The notes below the pieces were generated by a model, which searched no databases, was not told the DNA's origin, and saw only the letters and a list, made by a program, of their open reading frames with translations. Source: Lineus longissimus (taxonomy: Eukaryota; Nemertea; Pilidiophora; Heteronemertea; Lineidae). Taken from it: a DNA stretch of 64,000 nt. Where the stretch lies: assembly GCF_910592395.1 (NCBI RefSeq), contig NC_088318.1:11656349-11720348 (forward strand), in the 5' to 3' direction. This document shows, piece by piece, positions 1 through 11,219 of the stretch (position 1 is its first letter; each line of letters opens with the position of its first letter). The translations under genes were made by a program, and so were the position numbers.

Positions 1-946
1 AACTGATGGTGGGCGAAGGGTGCTTAGTCAGCTACTAGGCCTGCTTATGCTAGCATGACACAGCCGACAGCTGCAGTACAGACCTAACAAATCACTTTGA
101 ATGTTATTCAGAATGACATATTCATACATCTGCTGATCCGGCCAGTATATAACCAACTATACACACCCTTCAATTCTATGATACATTACTAAATAATTTG
201 CCACCTAAGTAATGAATTATGAATTAGCTACTATAGCATGTTCCAACCAAACAAGAGAAATTTTACTACACCTTTGACGCCCTAAAGCATTGACTAGCCT
301 GTCTTCGTCACTACAGTATGTATTTATGTACAAACTAGTGCGTTAATACTCAATGTTGATTTAGTTTCAGGGATGAATGATTTGGACGCAGCCTGAGAGA
401 GATACTACATGAATATGGATGGATGGGGAGCTGACGATGCAAGGGGACAGCACGTAGAAATGATTTTTTTGTTTGTCATAATGGTCCAGAATGGTAATGG
501 TAAAAGCACTGTTCAGACTCCTGACTACTAACAGGAAAGTGGTATAATAAGCCCACTCAGGGTATGCCCCCAAAGCTAACGTACTAGTTGACATGAAAAC
601 ATCAAGCGTAATGAATTTGTCGATAGTCATTTGTGATATCCATAATTCACTTGGATAGACAAAGAACTAAACCTATTTCTAAATCCATAATCGATACATA
701 TAATATGATGTTAAGCACACTCATATGATAACAATATGCCTTACACTGGGTGTATAAGTATTCCAGAACATTTTATTGATGAACATGAAAAAGGTCACAA
801 ACTTTATGGGAGGCCAAAAAACATTTGTAATGCTGTTTGATTTGATCCGCTGAGGGGGGGGGGGGTCACCAATGCTCTCAGAGTGGCAACACATGTACTG
901 ATCCAGCATGCAATAACAGTTAAGGTACATTTTGTCAGTTATCACG
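1..946. other. Non-coding stretch, nothing recognised
   Basis: No frame here resembles a known protein and no convincing exon with splice sites was found on either strand. A 12-base G run lies at about 854-865. The stretch may be intron or 3' flank of the minus-strand MTSS-like gene whose first exons lie at 11.2-12.9 kb. Confidence 0.5.
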
Positions 947-1565
947 TTAGGCGTTTTTACACGGTGCGGGTTCAAGCCGGATCGAGACTAGTTCAGGTAC
1001 CAGCCGGTTTATTTTCCCTCGTGTAAAAGCGAACCTACCGTCCTGAACCCTCCTGGTCCGAGGCGGGTTCCGATCGCCGGTCTCGGGTCGGTGCAGGCCG
1101 GTGTAGGCCGGTGGAGGAGGGTTTATTTATGCGTGTAAAAGCGAACCGGCTCCGAGCCGGTTTGCACACGGTACTCGCGTGACGTCATTCGCGGGAATAG
1201 CTGCCGTGTTCCTGGCATGAAATTTTCCGCGGAAAGAAACTGCTGTGAAATCTTCAATTTATCGAGAGCAAGAGCTTTCTTTCCATACAAATGCTGTGTA
1301 CAAAGCAAAAACTCTGCATCTCACCGGCGCCATCGTAAACCATTTTGTATTATTTGTTGTTGTGATATTTTCGTAGCTCCACCGCCAGCAGGATTGATCA
1401 GCGCCACCAATTGACGATGTTAGTGACGAACCGGCCTGGAGCCGGATCGAGGCCAGATCGTCGAACCGTCCCCGTGTAAAAGCGAAATGAACCGTCCTGA
1501 ACCGAACACGCCTCGTGACGGTTCAGGAGGGTTGTCTTGAACCAGCACCGTGTAAAAAGGCCTAA
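947..1565. mobile_element. Non-autonomous DNA transposon (MITE) with long inverted ends
   Basis: The left end reads TTAGGCGTTTTTACACGGTG and the reverse complement of the right end reads TTAGGCCTTTTTACACGGTG, with the match continuing about ten bases further in. The interior is much more GC-rich than its surroundings and repeats the motif CGTGTAAAAGCGAA three times. A CRE-type TGACGTCA lies near 1181. No transposase frame is present. The superfamily is uncertain because no clean target-site duplication is visible. Confidence 0.75.
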
Positions 1566-2079
1566 TAAGTCCTGGGAGGTAGAGATCAGAGTTTGCATGG
1601 GGAAATTGCAGTGAATTGCACAACAACTTATCAGGAGAATAAATTGCTTTTTTACCCGCACAGACGGTGTTGAAGTAAAATATTATGTTCCACAAGCTAA
1701 CAGTTTACAAACACATAACAGGGCGCCGCTGTATTCAGACGACTGAAATATCTTCCGAGCGGATGAAAAAAATCTCCGATCTTGTTCGGTCACTTGACTT
1801 ATATACTTGAACAGTCCTGCTGTGTTATGTTGGAAAGAAAACAGACGGATGTCTTCAAATGAAAAAAGATGGTGATACAAAATGTCTAAAGTAGGCCAAT
1901 ATAACAAGTTTTTGCCTCCACTACAGGCTAACTGTCATGTAACATGTGTAACTTGGTCTAGTATTTATGCAAAGCTATACATTCTAAAGTCACTTCCGGG
2001 CATATTTTGGTAGCATGATCCACAGGCAGATATGAAACTGTGCTCAGATTGAGATACAGCCAAAACTTCTGAGCCGAGA

Positions 2080-2318
2080 CGAGCCAAACTCAAAGTTAAT
2101 TGTTTCATGACACGAGCCAAACTCAAAGTTAATTGTTTCATGACACGAGCCAAACACAAAGTTAATTGTTTCATGACACGAGCCAAATTCAAAGTTAATT
2201 GTTTCATGACATGAGCCAAACTCAAAGTTAATTGTTTCATATAACACGAGCCAAACTCAAAGTTAATTGTTTCATATGACACGAGCCAAACTCAAAGTTA
2301 ATTGCATCATGACATAAG
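2080..2318. repeat. 33-bp tandem repeat, about 7 copies
   Basis: Seven consecutive units contain GAGCCAAACTCAAAGTTAAT followed by TGTTTCATGACAC. Most are 33 bp; two later units are 35 bp, and single substitutions occur. Because 33 is a multiple of three, the minus strand shows an artificial open frame of repeated 11-residue blocks. There are no spacers between units, so this is a minisatellite. Confidence 0.95.
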
Positions 2319-3143
2319 TGGCGTAGCACAAATCTGCCACACTCTAGTCCAAATTAGTGAAATCAACCTTGGCAACACACACCAGTTAATACCACAATAC
2401 ACTCCAAAAATAGCCATGGCAGAATGTGGCTGCGACAATGGAATTATGATATTCATTCTCATCCAAAACCTCGACATTTCCCATCTTAGCAACCAAAGCC
2501 GGATAATTGTGAGACTCATTTCCGACACCACAATCATGGAAGATAAATCCTTCTGATTTACTGTCATTTAATTTGTCAAATTCAAATGTCAGCAGCTGGT
2601 TTTTAGGAAATTAATCAATCTTGTCCCCAACCCCCTCTCATAAGTTAATCGTAGATATAACTTCTGATCAAATAATGATTTTTTTCTATGCATGGGATAA
2701 ACTTTTTCAAGGCGTCATGTGAAAATAGAGAGTTCTACCAAAGCTGTCAATTTCTACACAGATTTTGAAAACATATTTTGCACACTTCAACTTTTCAAGC
2801 AAGCACTATTGTCAAAGGCATCCACTTCAACCCTTTACAAAAACACCATTTCAATGCAACGTTATATAGATTTTTGCTCTCACTGCTAGTGCATGTGCAC
2901 ACATCTAACATACTCTTGTATGCATGCTCAGGTTCTTGGCTGCATGTATTTCAAAACGCATGCAGCAGCTGCAGACTTGAACAATTCAACACACACTGCC
3001 GCTCTTATGAACTTGATAGACCAGCCTTGGGACCAGATCAATAGATCCTCACATCATCCTGTACCACATGGCACAACATGCCTTTGAAAGACACAGAGTA
3101 TCAAATACCAGTCCGGGATCCATATAGAAGAGACATTCCACAA

Positions 3144-4192
3144 AGGCTTGTGGTATTCGACTCGATGACTCGACGACGCGATGACTCGATGACGCGATCA
3201 AGTTGGAATCTTTTTAAAGAATATCACTGCCTGGACTGTAATTTATACATAGAATCATAAGTGGAGGAAAATAAAAAAGAACCGATCATTACCAACCCCT
3301 TTCCAGCTGTTTTCACCGTATCTAATCCGACCATTTTTCGTTTCCTACAAGTTCGCATTTTTGATAAAACCATGCGCCATGTTGCTATGCAAGCTTACCG
3401 TCAATACAGCTGAATACACCTAAATATAGCTGGTTCAGATCAACCTCCTACCCAGGTTCTTTACGAGCAGAAATTCCAATGTTAAAATGACACGCGAGTT
3501 CCTGGAGACAAGGTTGGCTCTGGATATCCGTTCAGCACGGCAATATTAAATGTCCTATACACCTTTCCAGAAATGGGGCGCTGAGTGTCCGAAATAGTGA
3601 TGTCATAAGGGGAAACTAGGCCTGTGGTGGAGGGACAAAGGAGATAGTCATGGTTGACCAACACACTTGGATGCCTTTAATGACGGACAAGGGGGAAAAA
3701 GTTAGTTCCAATGCAAGCCACCAATTTCGGAAAGCATGTATAGGGGCTGATGTATTGGGGGGGGGGGGGGGGGGCAGATGTCAAGGGGCGGAAGAGGGAC
3801 TGAGTGACTGAGTCTAAAAAACTGCACATATGCGAAATTCCGATTGTTGACAGACTACCACATGACATCTGACATTGGCCACTAGAAGCTTGTTTGTCAA
3901 TTAAATCTCCGGTCATTTTGCATGCTATGAAACTTCCGCGAGTCCTTTAAATATCAAAATCAATCGCGGGGACCAATCTTCAGTGGCCATGGCTGGGGGG
4001 GGGGGGGGCACATCCTTCTACATACCGTAGCTGGGTATGGGAAGGCCGAGCTAAAACCTCTGCTGTTGCAGCGGTAGCCCGGAGACCAGGATCATGGGAT
4101 TCCGTATTTTAGCAAAATCCATAGCAACGATCGCGTCATCGAGCCATCGCGTCGTCGAGTCATCGAGTCGAATACCACAAGCCTTCCACAAA
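3144..4192. mobile_element. Element bounded by about 55-bp inverted repeats
   Basis: A left arm (about 3144-3199) and a right arm (about 4134-4190) are reverse complements with about one mismatch. They share GGCTTGTGGTATTCGACTCG and a run of GATGACGCGA-type steps. The 1.05-kb interior has no protein similarity, holds G runs of 18 (3757-3774) and 14 bases (3995-4008), and carries a nested dispersed repeat at 3556-3742. A non-autonomous DNA transposon is the likeliest explanation. Confidence 0.65.
3556..3742 (-). repeat. Dispersed 187-bp repeat, copy A
   Basis: This stretch matches the reverse complement of 40676-40863 almost base for base. Both copies have TATACA-like sequence at one end and TGTATA at the other. 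It is therefore an interspersed, probably mobile, repeat and not unique sequence. Strand is assigned relative to copy B. Confidence 0.85.
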
Positions 4193-4199
4193 GGTGATA

Positions 4200-7100
4200 C
4201 AGGACTGGCTTGTCGAGTGACTGACGTCCTGAGTAATTTACCAAATATACAAAACCTTTTCTCAGAAAAGTATGTTACCGGCAGAGAAGCTGCAATGATC
4301 ATATATTATAGTGAAGCATCTGTTACACTGGCCCAATGTTGAGACCTTGTAAAAGATGACTGGCTCAACGTAATGGTACAGGGACAATAGAAATAGCCAC
4401 AGTGACATCGCTAATTGTGACATCATAAAGTGACATAACTCTGTTGCATTTTCTGGTGTGGTCCATCTTTACATCACGCAAGTCATCCGAGTCTATAGGA
4501 CATTGCCTGTCTGATTATTTTAACATTTTCTTTCCTTTCAATCAGGTTAAATCACATCGTTTTTGTAGGATTTCTGCATTTACATGTATGCCTGTTCAAT
4601 GCTGGTCAGTGTAGCCTAGCCTACCACCAGTGTATGATCCTTCACACTGCCTATACTGAGAAGACTGTGCAAATCCACGTGTGGAGAAAAAACAGCACCG
4701 GAAATGTAAAAACATGGTCCGCAGGTACATTCCTGTGGTTGGATGCAGATGTGAAACTAATGACTGTAGGCATGCCAGCAGCATGCACCTCATTGGATTA
4801 ACAATTCCCATCACTGAGTTGATGCAAAACTCCTGCAATCCAATATAAACAGTATTCGAAAAGACAGCATTTTCATTTTCTGTTATCTGACTTACTGAGA
4901 GATGAGAACCGGAGAGGAGGAAATTCCGAGCAAGGACTTTGAACCGGAAATGAACTGTTTCACATGGTCATTGGTTGTGTTACTTCCTTTGACTGCGATG
5001 TTCACCAACACACTCATCATAGAGTTTAACCCCATCATGATTCCAGGGCTGCACACCAATTCAAACTTTGCCATAGCCTCGTCCAAGTTTTATGGGACAT
5101 GATGACTCAATCTAGGGCTCGGCACAAACCAGTGAAATGCCGAACAATCGAAGAGTTGCATAATAAACTTGATTGTGTTGATATTTGAACAACAAGAAGG
5201 TTGATCAACATCACATCCATGCGATGTTCAATAAACACTTGATGCTGTGCATTGGTTAATCACAAGGATGTGTGGCATACCATGTTTTTGTTGTTGGGAG
5301 TTTGATCAACTCAAAAGCAAAACGCTGTGCATCAAGAACTGTGTGACTTATCCCTTAAAGGTTTGACTAAATTCCTCAACTTCAAGTAATGATAAAGATA
5401 TGAAGTTTTCCCAAAACGTATCACCATGTCAGTTTCATTTACACACAAAGATCGTGATAAAAGGGTTAACTAATAAAGAACAACTAATAAAGAATGATAC
5501 TGTCATGATACACCGACCTAGTTATCAAAAACAAATAACCCACAATGCTCTATTGTCAAGGATTTTCATTATCCTCTATCACATCGAGCTGAGGTTTTTT
5601 CACTTCTATACTGTCATTTTACTTGGTTATCAAACATGTTTTATGACAAGACTGTACGTTATTAGTTTATATCTAAAATTAGCAGGATCAATACTTCTCA
5701 GGGATCATCAACACAACAACTACAGTGTGTTTCAAAATCAACATCACTCTAATTTCCTATTTGGCTCGACTGACAAAGATATCTCGACGCCAATAAACCA
5801 AATGCCTAATCGAGGCCGATTTCAATAAAATCTCAATGAAAAGAGCCAGTTTATAAAAAGACCGTTAGGTTGCTTTTGCAAAGCTTGGTGTTTCTCATAA
5901 ACCGACAGTCAATTTATTGCCATTTTTGACTCTGTAATTATCGACTAATTGCCTACAATGTTTTAATTTAGAGGCAGATGGTCTAATGACGCTAATACTC
6001 ACTAAGTCATCATGACCTTAGCATTAGCTCGGATTATCCACAAATTTACATGTACAAACTGCATCTTTCAGGCAAAAAGAACATTATCGTGAAAAATAAC
6101 TGGTGAACCATAACAACAACATGTTTGGCATGCAAGGCCTGGGCCGCTTCTAATAATGGTCCTTTGATACACATCTCGAAAACTATAGAAAAACTAGATC
6201 ATGATCAAATAGTGGAGGTAAGAGCCTTCTGTATGTACTGCCATAGAAAGATTCTCGGTCTAAGAGTAAGACACCAAGTAAACATTTTTGTTAGTTTGAT
6301 TGAAGGCAAAAACTTAAAAGTAGGTTTTTTTTCTGTTTGAGCTGAACCATGGGAATGATTAGACAATAAGTCCCTAAATGTTTCGCTCAATTCAAACTAC
6401 CCATATTCTCAACACAAGTTTAGCCAAAACATAAGTCCCCGATACATGTATCCTACCACATAAGTTTCAATTATCCTACATCTTGCCAATGTAGCAAATA
6501 TTGAACTTTTACCATTATTGACCTTTTACGAAGAGTATAACGTTTTGCATGAGAATGGACTGTAGGATGGAGCACACTTGAAATGGCAGTGCTCCCCTCG
6601 AGTGGACTATGAGCAAATGATGATAAATTCATGAACGGCAGAACAGAGTCCATCTGACAGAGATGGTAAAAGGACTTTTAAGGTCACAACAGCTGATATT
6701 AAAGCAGACTGAACATTCTAGTTTAGTAACGACCAACTTTAGTTCAGTTTGGAAAAAACATTCTGAAATTTTTTGAACATTTTTTAAAAGAGAATTTTTT
6801 TTTTTAAACTTCCGATCTGTCCATCAAAGTAGTGTAACTTTTTGTTCTCAAAGTGCAATTAGTGCCAAGGCCCAGTTTCTGTTAGAAACAATATCTGCAC
6901 ATGTCCTTATGTCCTTTTATGAACGAATCAGCTGGTAGAAAGCCACCTGCCAAGCAACCTATACAAAGGAAACGGATGCCACAATGTGCAACCAAGAAAG
7001 TTTTTTGTACCATGACCCACAAAAGAACATTGGAGTTTGAAAAAACTAACAAACGCATAATGGTTACCACTCACTTAGGCACCTGATGTGAGAGATGCAA

Positions 7101-9790
7101 GTGATACACGTTTAAATTTCATCACTTGACCTCTCCATATTCAGGTTAAGTACATAGGCCTGTTATTTACTTGGACTTGGAACTGAAAGTATTTCTATGC
7201 TCTGTGCAGGAATAAAAGGTTGCAAGCCTGCTGCAGCATTTCTGTAATTAAATCCAGGATCATTGAGTATTCCTTGTGCCAACGCTTGCAATGCCACCAT
7301 CATGAGAATTGAAGAGGACAGCCAAGGAGCGGCACATCACTGGATTATTCATAAGCTTGATCAGAAAGGTCAAGCCAAGACATTCTCAACCGAGCAGAGG
7401 GAATTTGATTAGCCAGTTCATTCCACAGGGAACGCACGAGACTAGAGCCACTTTGTGATGTATAATGCAAATGTGTCCTGCTCTGCAGTTCCAGTATACT
7501 GTCCGTGTCCGCAGATGAAAAGGAGATATTTGGGTTGTGAAAGCACCAAAAAAACAAGCCTATTTTGTCATTCCGACCTGCGATTATAATTGCCTCTATG
7601 ACAATCTGTGATCTAGTTGTCTACTTTGAATTGGCATCTGCTTCATTAGCTTACATTTTGATTGTAACCGGCTGTGGAATTCCATAGATTTGCATCACCT
7701 TATACACTCAATCATACAAACATTTCGGTGCGTCCTGTACGTAGACATGCATGCAACTTTCCTGGTGAGTGAGGTACATCCATAATATTCTGGTAGAAAA
7801 TATTAGCATCAGTCAGTATGAATGCACAAGTATGAATCCAATGGTATATTGACAGACCCTTTCTCGGTGAATTAGGTCTGACACTTGTAAGCTACATGGA
7901 AGAAGATAGTCTTTATTTATTCTTGAATGTAGCCAACTACTTTATCGTAAGACAGGTTCTTTCTCAACCAATAGAAATGATATCAAGCAAAGAGGTTGTT
8001 GGCTTTGACATGCTTGATTAACCCTTTCCTAATCAAGCGGATACATGCCCACAGACTCATGCCCTCTTCGTTCTCGAATCAGCTATGGAAATATAGGTAT
8101 GATCTAACATAGATTAGTATTGAGTAAGAGATACTCCCAAAGGGAACTTAATCAATATATTCTCTCTGTACTCATCAACCTTTGTAACAATATTGATTCT
8201 TATTCAATGGGTGAATATAATATTACCGATAATGAACAGGGTCAGGTTCTACATTATTGGCACAAGATGGAGCTAAATCAACAGCTTTTGCAACAGGCAA
8301 AAAGAAAAGAGACTTATCACCAGTGAGGGAGATATTACTGTATATGAAATGATAATCCAGCTTTCACTTCAGTTGTGCTGGTATACCACCGCAAGAGGAA
8401 GGACCAGTCTATTACAACAGTAGCCTGATACAAGGTATCTGAGAGATACATGAACAAGGCACACAGACTGGTATTTTTCGAAAACATGGTCACCCTAAAG
8501 TAAAACTCCCACATAATCCATGAGATATTTTAGCGAGGAAATGTCACACAGGAACTGTGTGTCATCTCCGGCTGCCTCCAGCAGATTTCCTCTGTCTCCT
8601 ACACAGTAGTCATGACAGTGTCAAGTCTATGACATGTCATGAGGACAAGATCAGCATGACACATCCTGACAATATCAGGCCATTTCACTCGATACATACT
8701 TACTCCTTGCGTAAGGAGAAGTCGTGTTGCAACTCGAAGGCCCTGTTTACAAGAGGATGAGCATGACAATGCGTAACACTACCCCACTGATACAAAGGCA
8801 TGGGCAAAATACTGATTGATGTTACGACACAAAACACAACCATTTCAGCCCCAAACTAGAACATTTTCTGGTCCTGGCGAGGGGAGGCTGTGAATCGTGC
8901 TACACATTGACTACAAAGTTTATAACGTGGTAATGCATAGGTTTTGGTGTGAAGGTGTTAACTTTTCTTTTCCAAGAACCCTTTTCGTTGTAACACCTGC
9001 CGTTATTATTCATAACCTGCATGTTCAACTTGGCATACACACTATAATGCATACAAATAACAAACCCCATATGTAAAAACTATGCTTCACTCAAGGCCTT
9101 GGGGGGGGGGGGATAGCACCAAACGAACAAGTCAAACCCTGGCCTGGTCAATTAGAAACTTAGGGAGACCAGTGGATTAGTGAATAGACAAGAGCCCTAA
9201 ATTCACCCTTGGATTTCTGACATTTCTGAGTGAAAGTGATATGCTGCTCCTATAAATGGGAGAGGATAATGGGCTTTGCTTTTGTCGTGCTTGTTCAGCT
9301 AACATTTTTCATTTACAAATTCAAGCACGTGCCAGCACTTTTTGAAAAAAGGACTCAATTACCCATCTACACGTTCTGTTCACCATAGCCGCATAAAATA
9401 GCCTAATCATTCGAGTTTCTTCCTAAACAACATGAGATAATTAGTATAAATGTTGACAAATACTTGTAGGTCTAAATATAGGGACATGTTTCCTGTGCAC
9501 GGGTTACATGTTCAAAGCTTATGGAAATGGACAATTATGAACACTTTCACATAGCAATCATAAACCGAAAATTGGCCTATTTTGTATAGTTATGGAAGAT
9601 CTGCTGGGCATAATATTCATGGGATGTTCTTAAAATTCACACATGCCCGGATATCATAAGTTATGATACATAACATAGAAAGTGTGAGCGGTCAAGATGA
9701 CAACCCTCCCACAAGTTATAGATACCCTTGTTTCCATGCTTGCTGTCATCACACTTCCTCCTCCAACAGTCATGACAGTGTCCAAGGAAC
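4200..9790. other. Long non-coding stretch, no gene recognised
   Basis: Several short open frames occur, but none resembles a protein family I recognise, and none combines good length, codon character and splice sites. A minus-strand frame at 7345-7557 faintly recalls the end of a LINE reverse transcriptase but is too short to call. A 12-base G run lies at 9101-9112. By position this is probably intron of the MTSS-like gene. Confidence 0.4.
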
Positions 9791-9800
9791 ATTGAACATA

Positions 9801-9962
9801 TATCCGTAGAACCTCTCTATTAAGGACACCCTCGGGACTGGCAAGTGCTGTCCTTAATAGAGAGGTGTCCTGATTAGAGAGGTCAAATTGAATGGAAACT
9901 ACCAATTTGGGACCAAAACTAGTGTCCTTAATAGAGAGGTGTCCGCTAAGGGAGGTATTGTA
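9801..9962. mobile_element. Pogo-like MITE, degraded copy
   Basis: This is the same family as 18211-18388 and 27496-27691. It contains GTAGAACCTCTCTATTAAGG at the left, the shared middle segment, and TGTCCGCTAAGGGAGG at the right. The outermost CAGT...ACTG termini have been altered, so the copy is older or damaged. No coding capacity. Confidence 0.8.
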
Positions 9963-11219
9963 TTTCCAATCTCAGTAAAGTGCAACTTATCAGGGTACCT
10001 GCTCTTTGGACCCTGGTCCAATACCTTGCTCTGGTTTATACAGGGGCTTTTGACAATGAGGCAGCAGAGACGGAACTTCTCCTGCTATTTGGCACCAGCT
10101 AAAGTTTCTGCTCAGGTGCACTTAGTATGCCAAGCATTGACGGCAAACAATTCTGAAGACGTCTGGCATCTTCATTGCTTTTAACAGTTGTTAGCTTGCT
10201 TGTACCTTCCCTGGAAGCTGTTTTACCTGGCCATGTTCTCGATATCGACTACATGGTTATAAAGCAAGTATGTTTCTTCTTGGAGTCTGAACAAGTCGAG
10301 GCAAGGTTATACTTCACCTAGAAATAGCCGCTGATGATGATGATGATGTGGAATAATGTCATGAGGAATGTTATGATAGCCAATGCAGAGCTTCATCTAG
10401 TTCATCATGCCAGCCACTGTCTCCCTCACATCCTTTCAACATGTAGGCCTATACATGACATACAACCTTCGTTATAGCAAGGCATGTTCTGCCCCCCCCC
10501 CCCCCCCCACCACCACCACCCTGCCTTTTTGCACCAAACCACTTCCCTACATGGACACCCCACCTCACATCACCACCTATGAGATGCATGATGATGTATA
10601 GCTCTCTGATGCCTACCGGTAAACCAAGAGCAAAAGTATGTCAAAGAAAATACAGGCGTGTCTATAAACCAGGAGCAGGTGAAGATCATGAAGATGGTAT
10701 GGCTATCATATCCATTAATGCTTTGACTTGCTTTTTTACTCGGAAAGCAAACCCCTTCCGAGTTCAAATCATAGATATATATGTACAAGCATGAATGCGC
10801 ATCTAATACAAGAATGCAACAACAGCTTATAGATAGAGGTATTTCCCGTAGTGATTCGGCATGATCTCAGAAACTTGACAAAGAACTGAACAACAGAAAT
10901 AAAACACACAAAACAAGATCCTTCCGCAGAACAGACAATTTCTATTTAAATCAACACGGACAGCTAAGATGAGGTTGCGTAACATCAGCTTTAGAAATGA
11001 ACCAGGACTGATGACAAAAGACACAATGGGCTATTTTTCGGGATGTCTCCTGATATTAGGGGTTCTCAGAAAAAGGTGCATTGCTGCAAACTGCAGACAA
11101 CTTAGACAGTTGCCTACCATCTGCTGGAAAAAAAGGCCAAGGTGATCATCAGTTTATGGCAGTACTAGTGGCAAAGTGCTATATTCATGATACTGAATGT
11201 AATATTTGAAAGGACCTAC

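Noticed and set aside
1965-2282. Minus-strand frame of repeated MKQLTLSLARV-like blocks
   Set aside because: Produced by the 33-bp tandem repeat, a multiple of three. No evidence of expression or similarity.
2080-2318. Possible CRISPR array
   Set aside because: Units are contiguous with no unique spacers, and this is an animal genome.
5400-5828. A 142-codon plus-strand open frame
   Set aside because: AT-rich with irregular composition, no recognised motif and no splice support. Chance frame is the simplest reading.
7345-7557. Minus-strand frame with VRSLWNELANQIPSA, recalling LINE C-terminal words
   Set aside because: Only about 20 residues are suggestive. Too short for an element call without a database search.
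1-11219. Search for further MTSS exons (continuation of the I-BAR domain)
   Set aside because: I looked for words corresponding to the next human exon (IGSALTRMC, EAKLRQF) on the minus strand and did not find them, so no exon is claimed.
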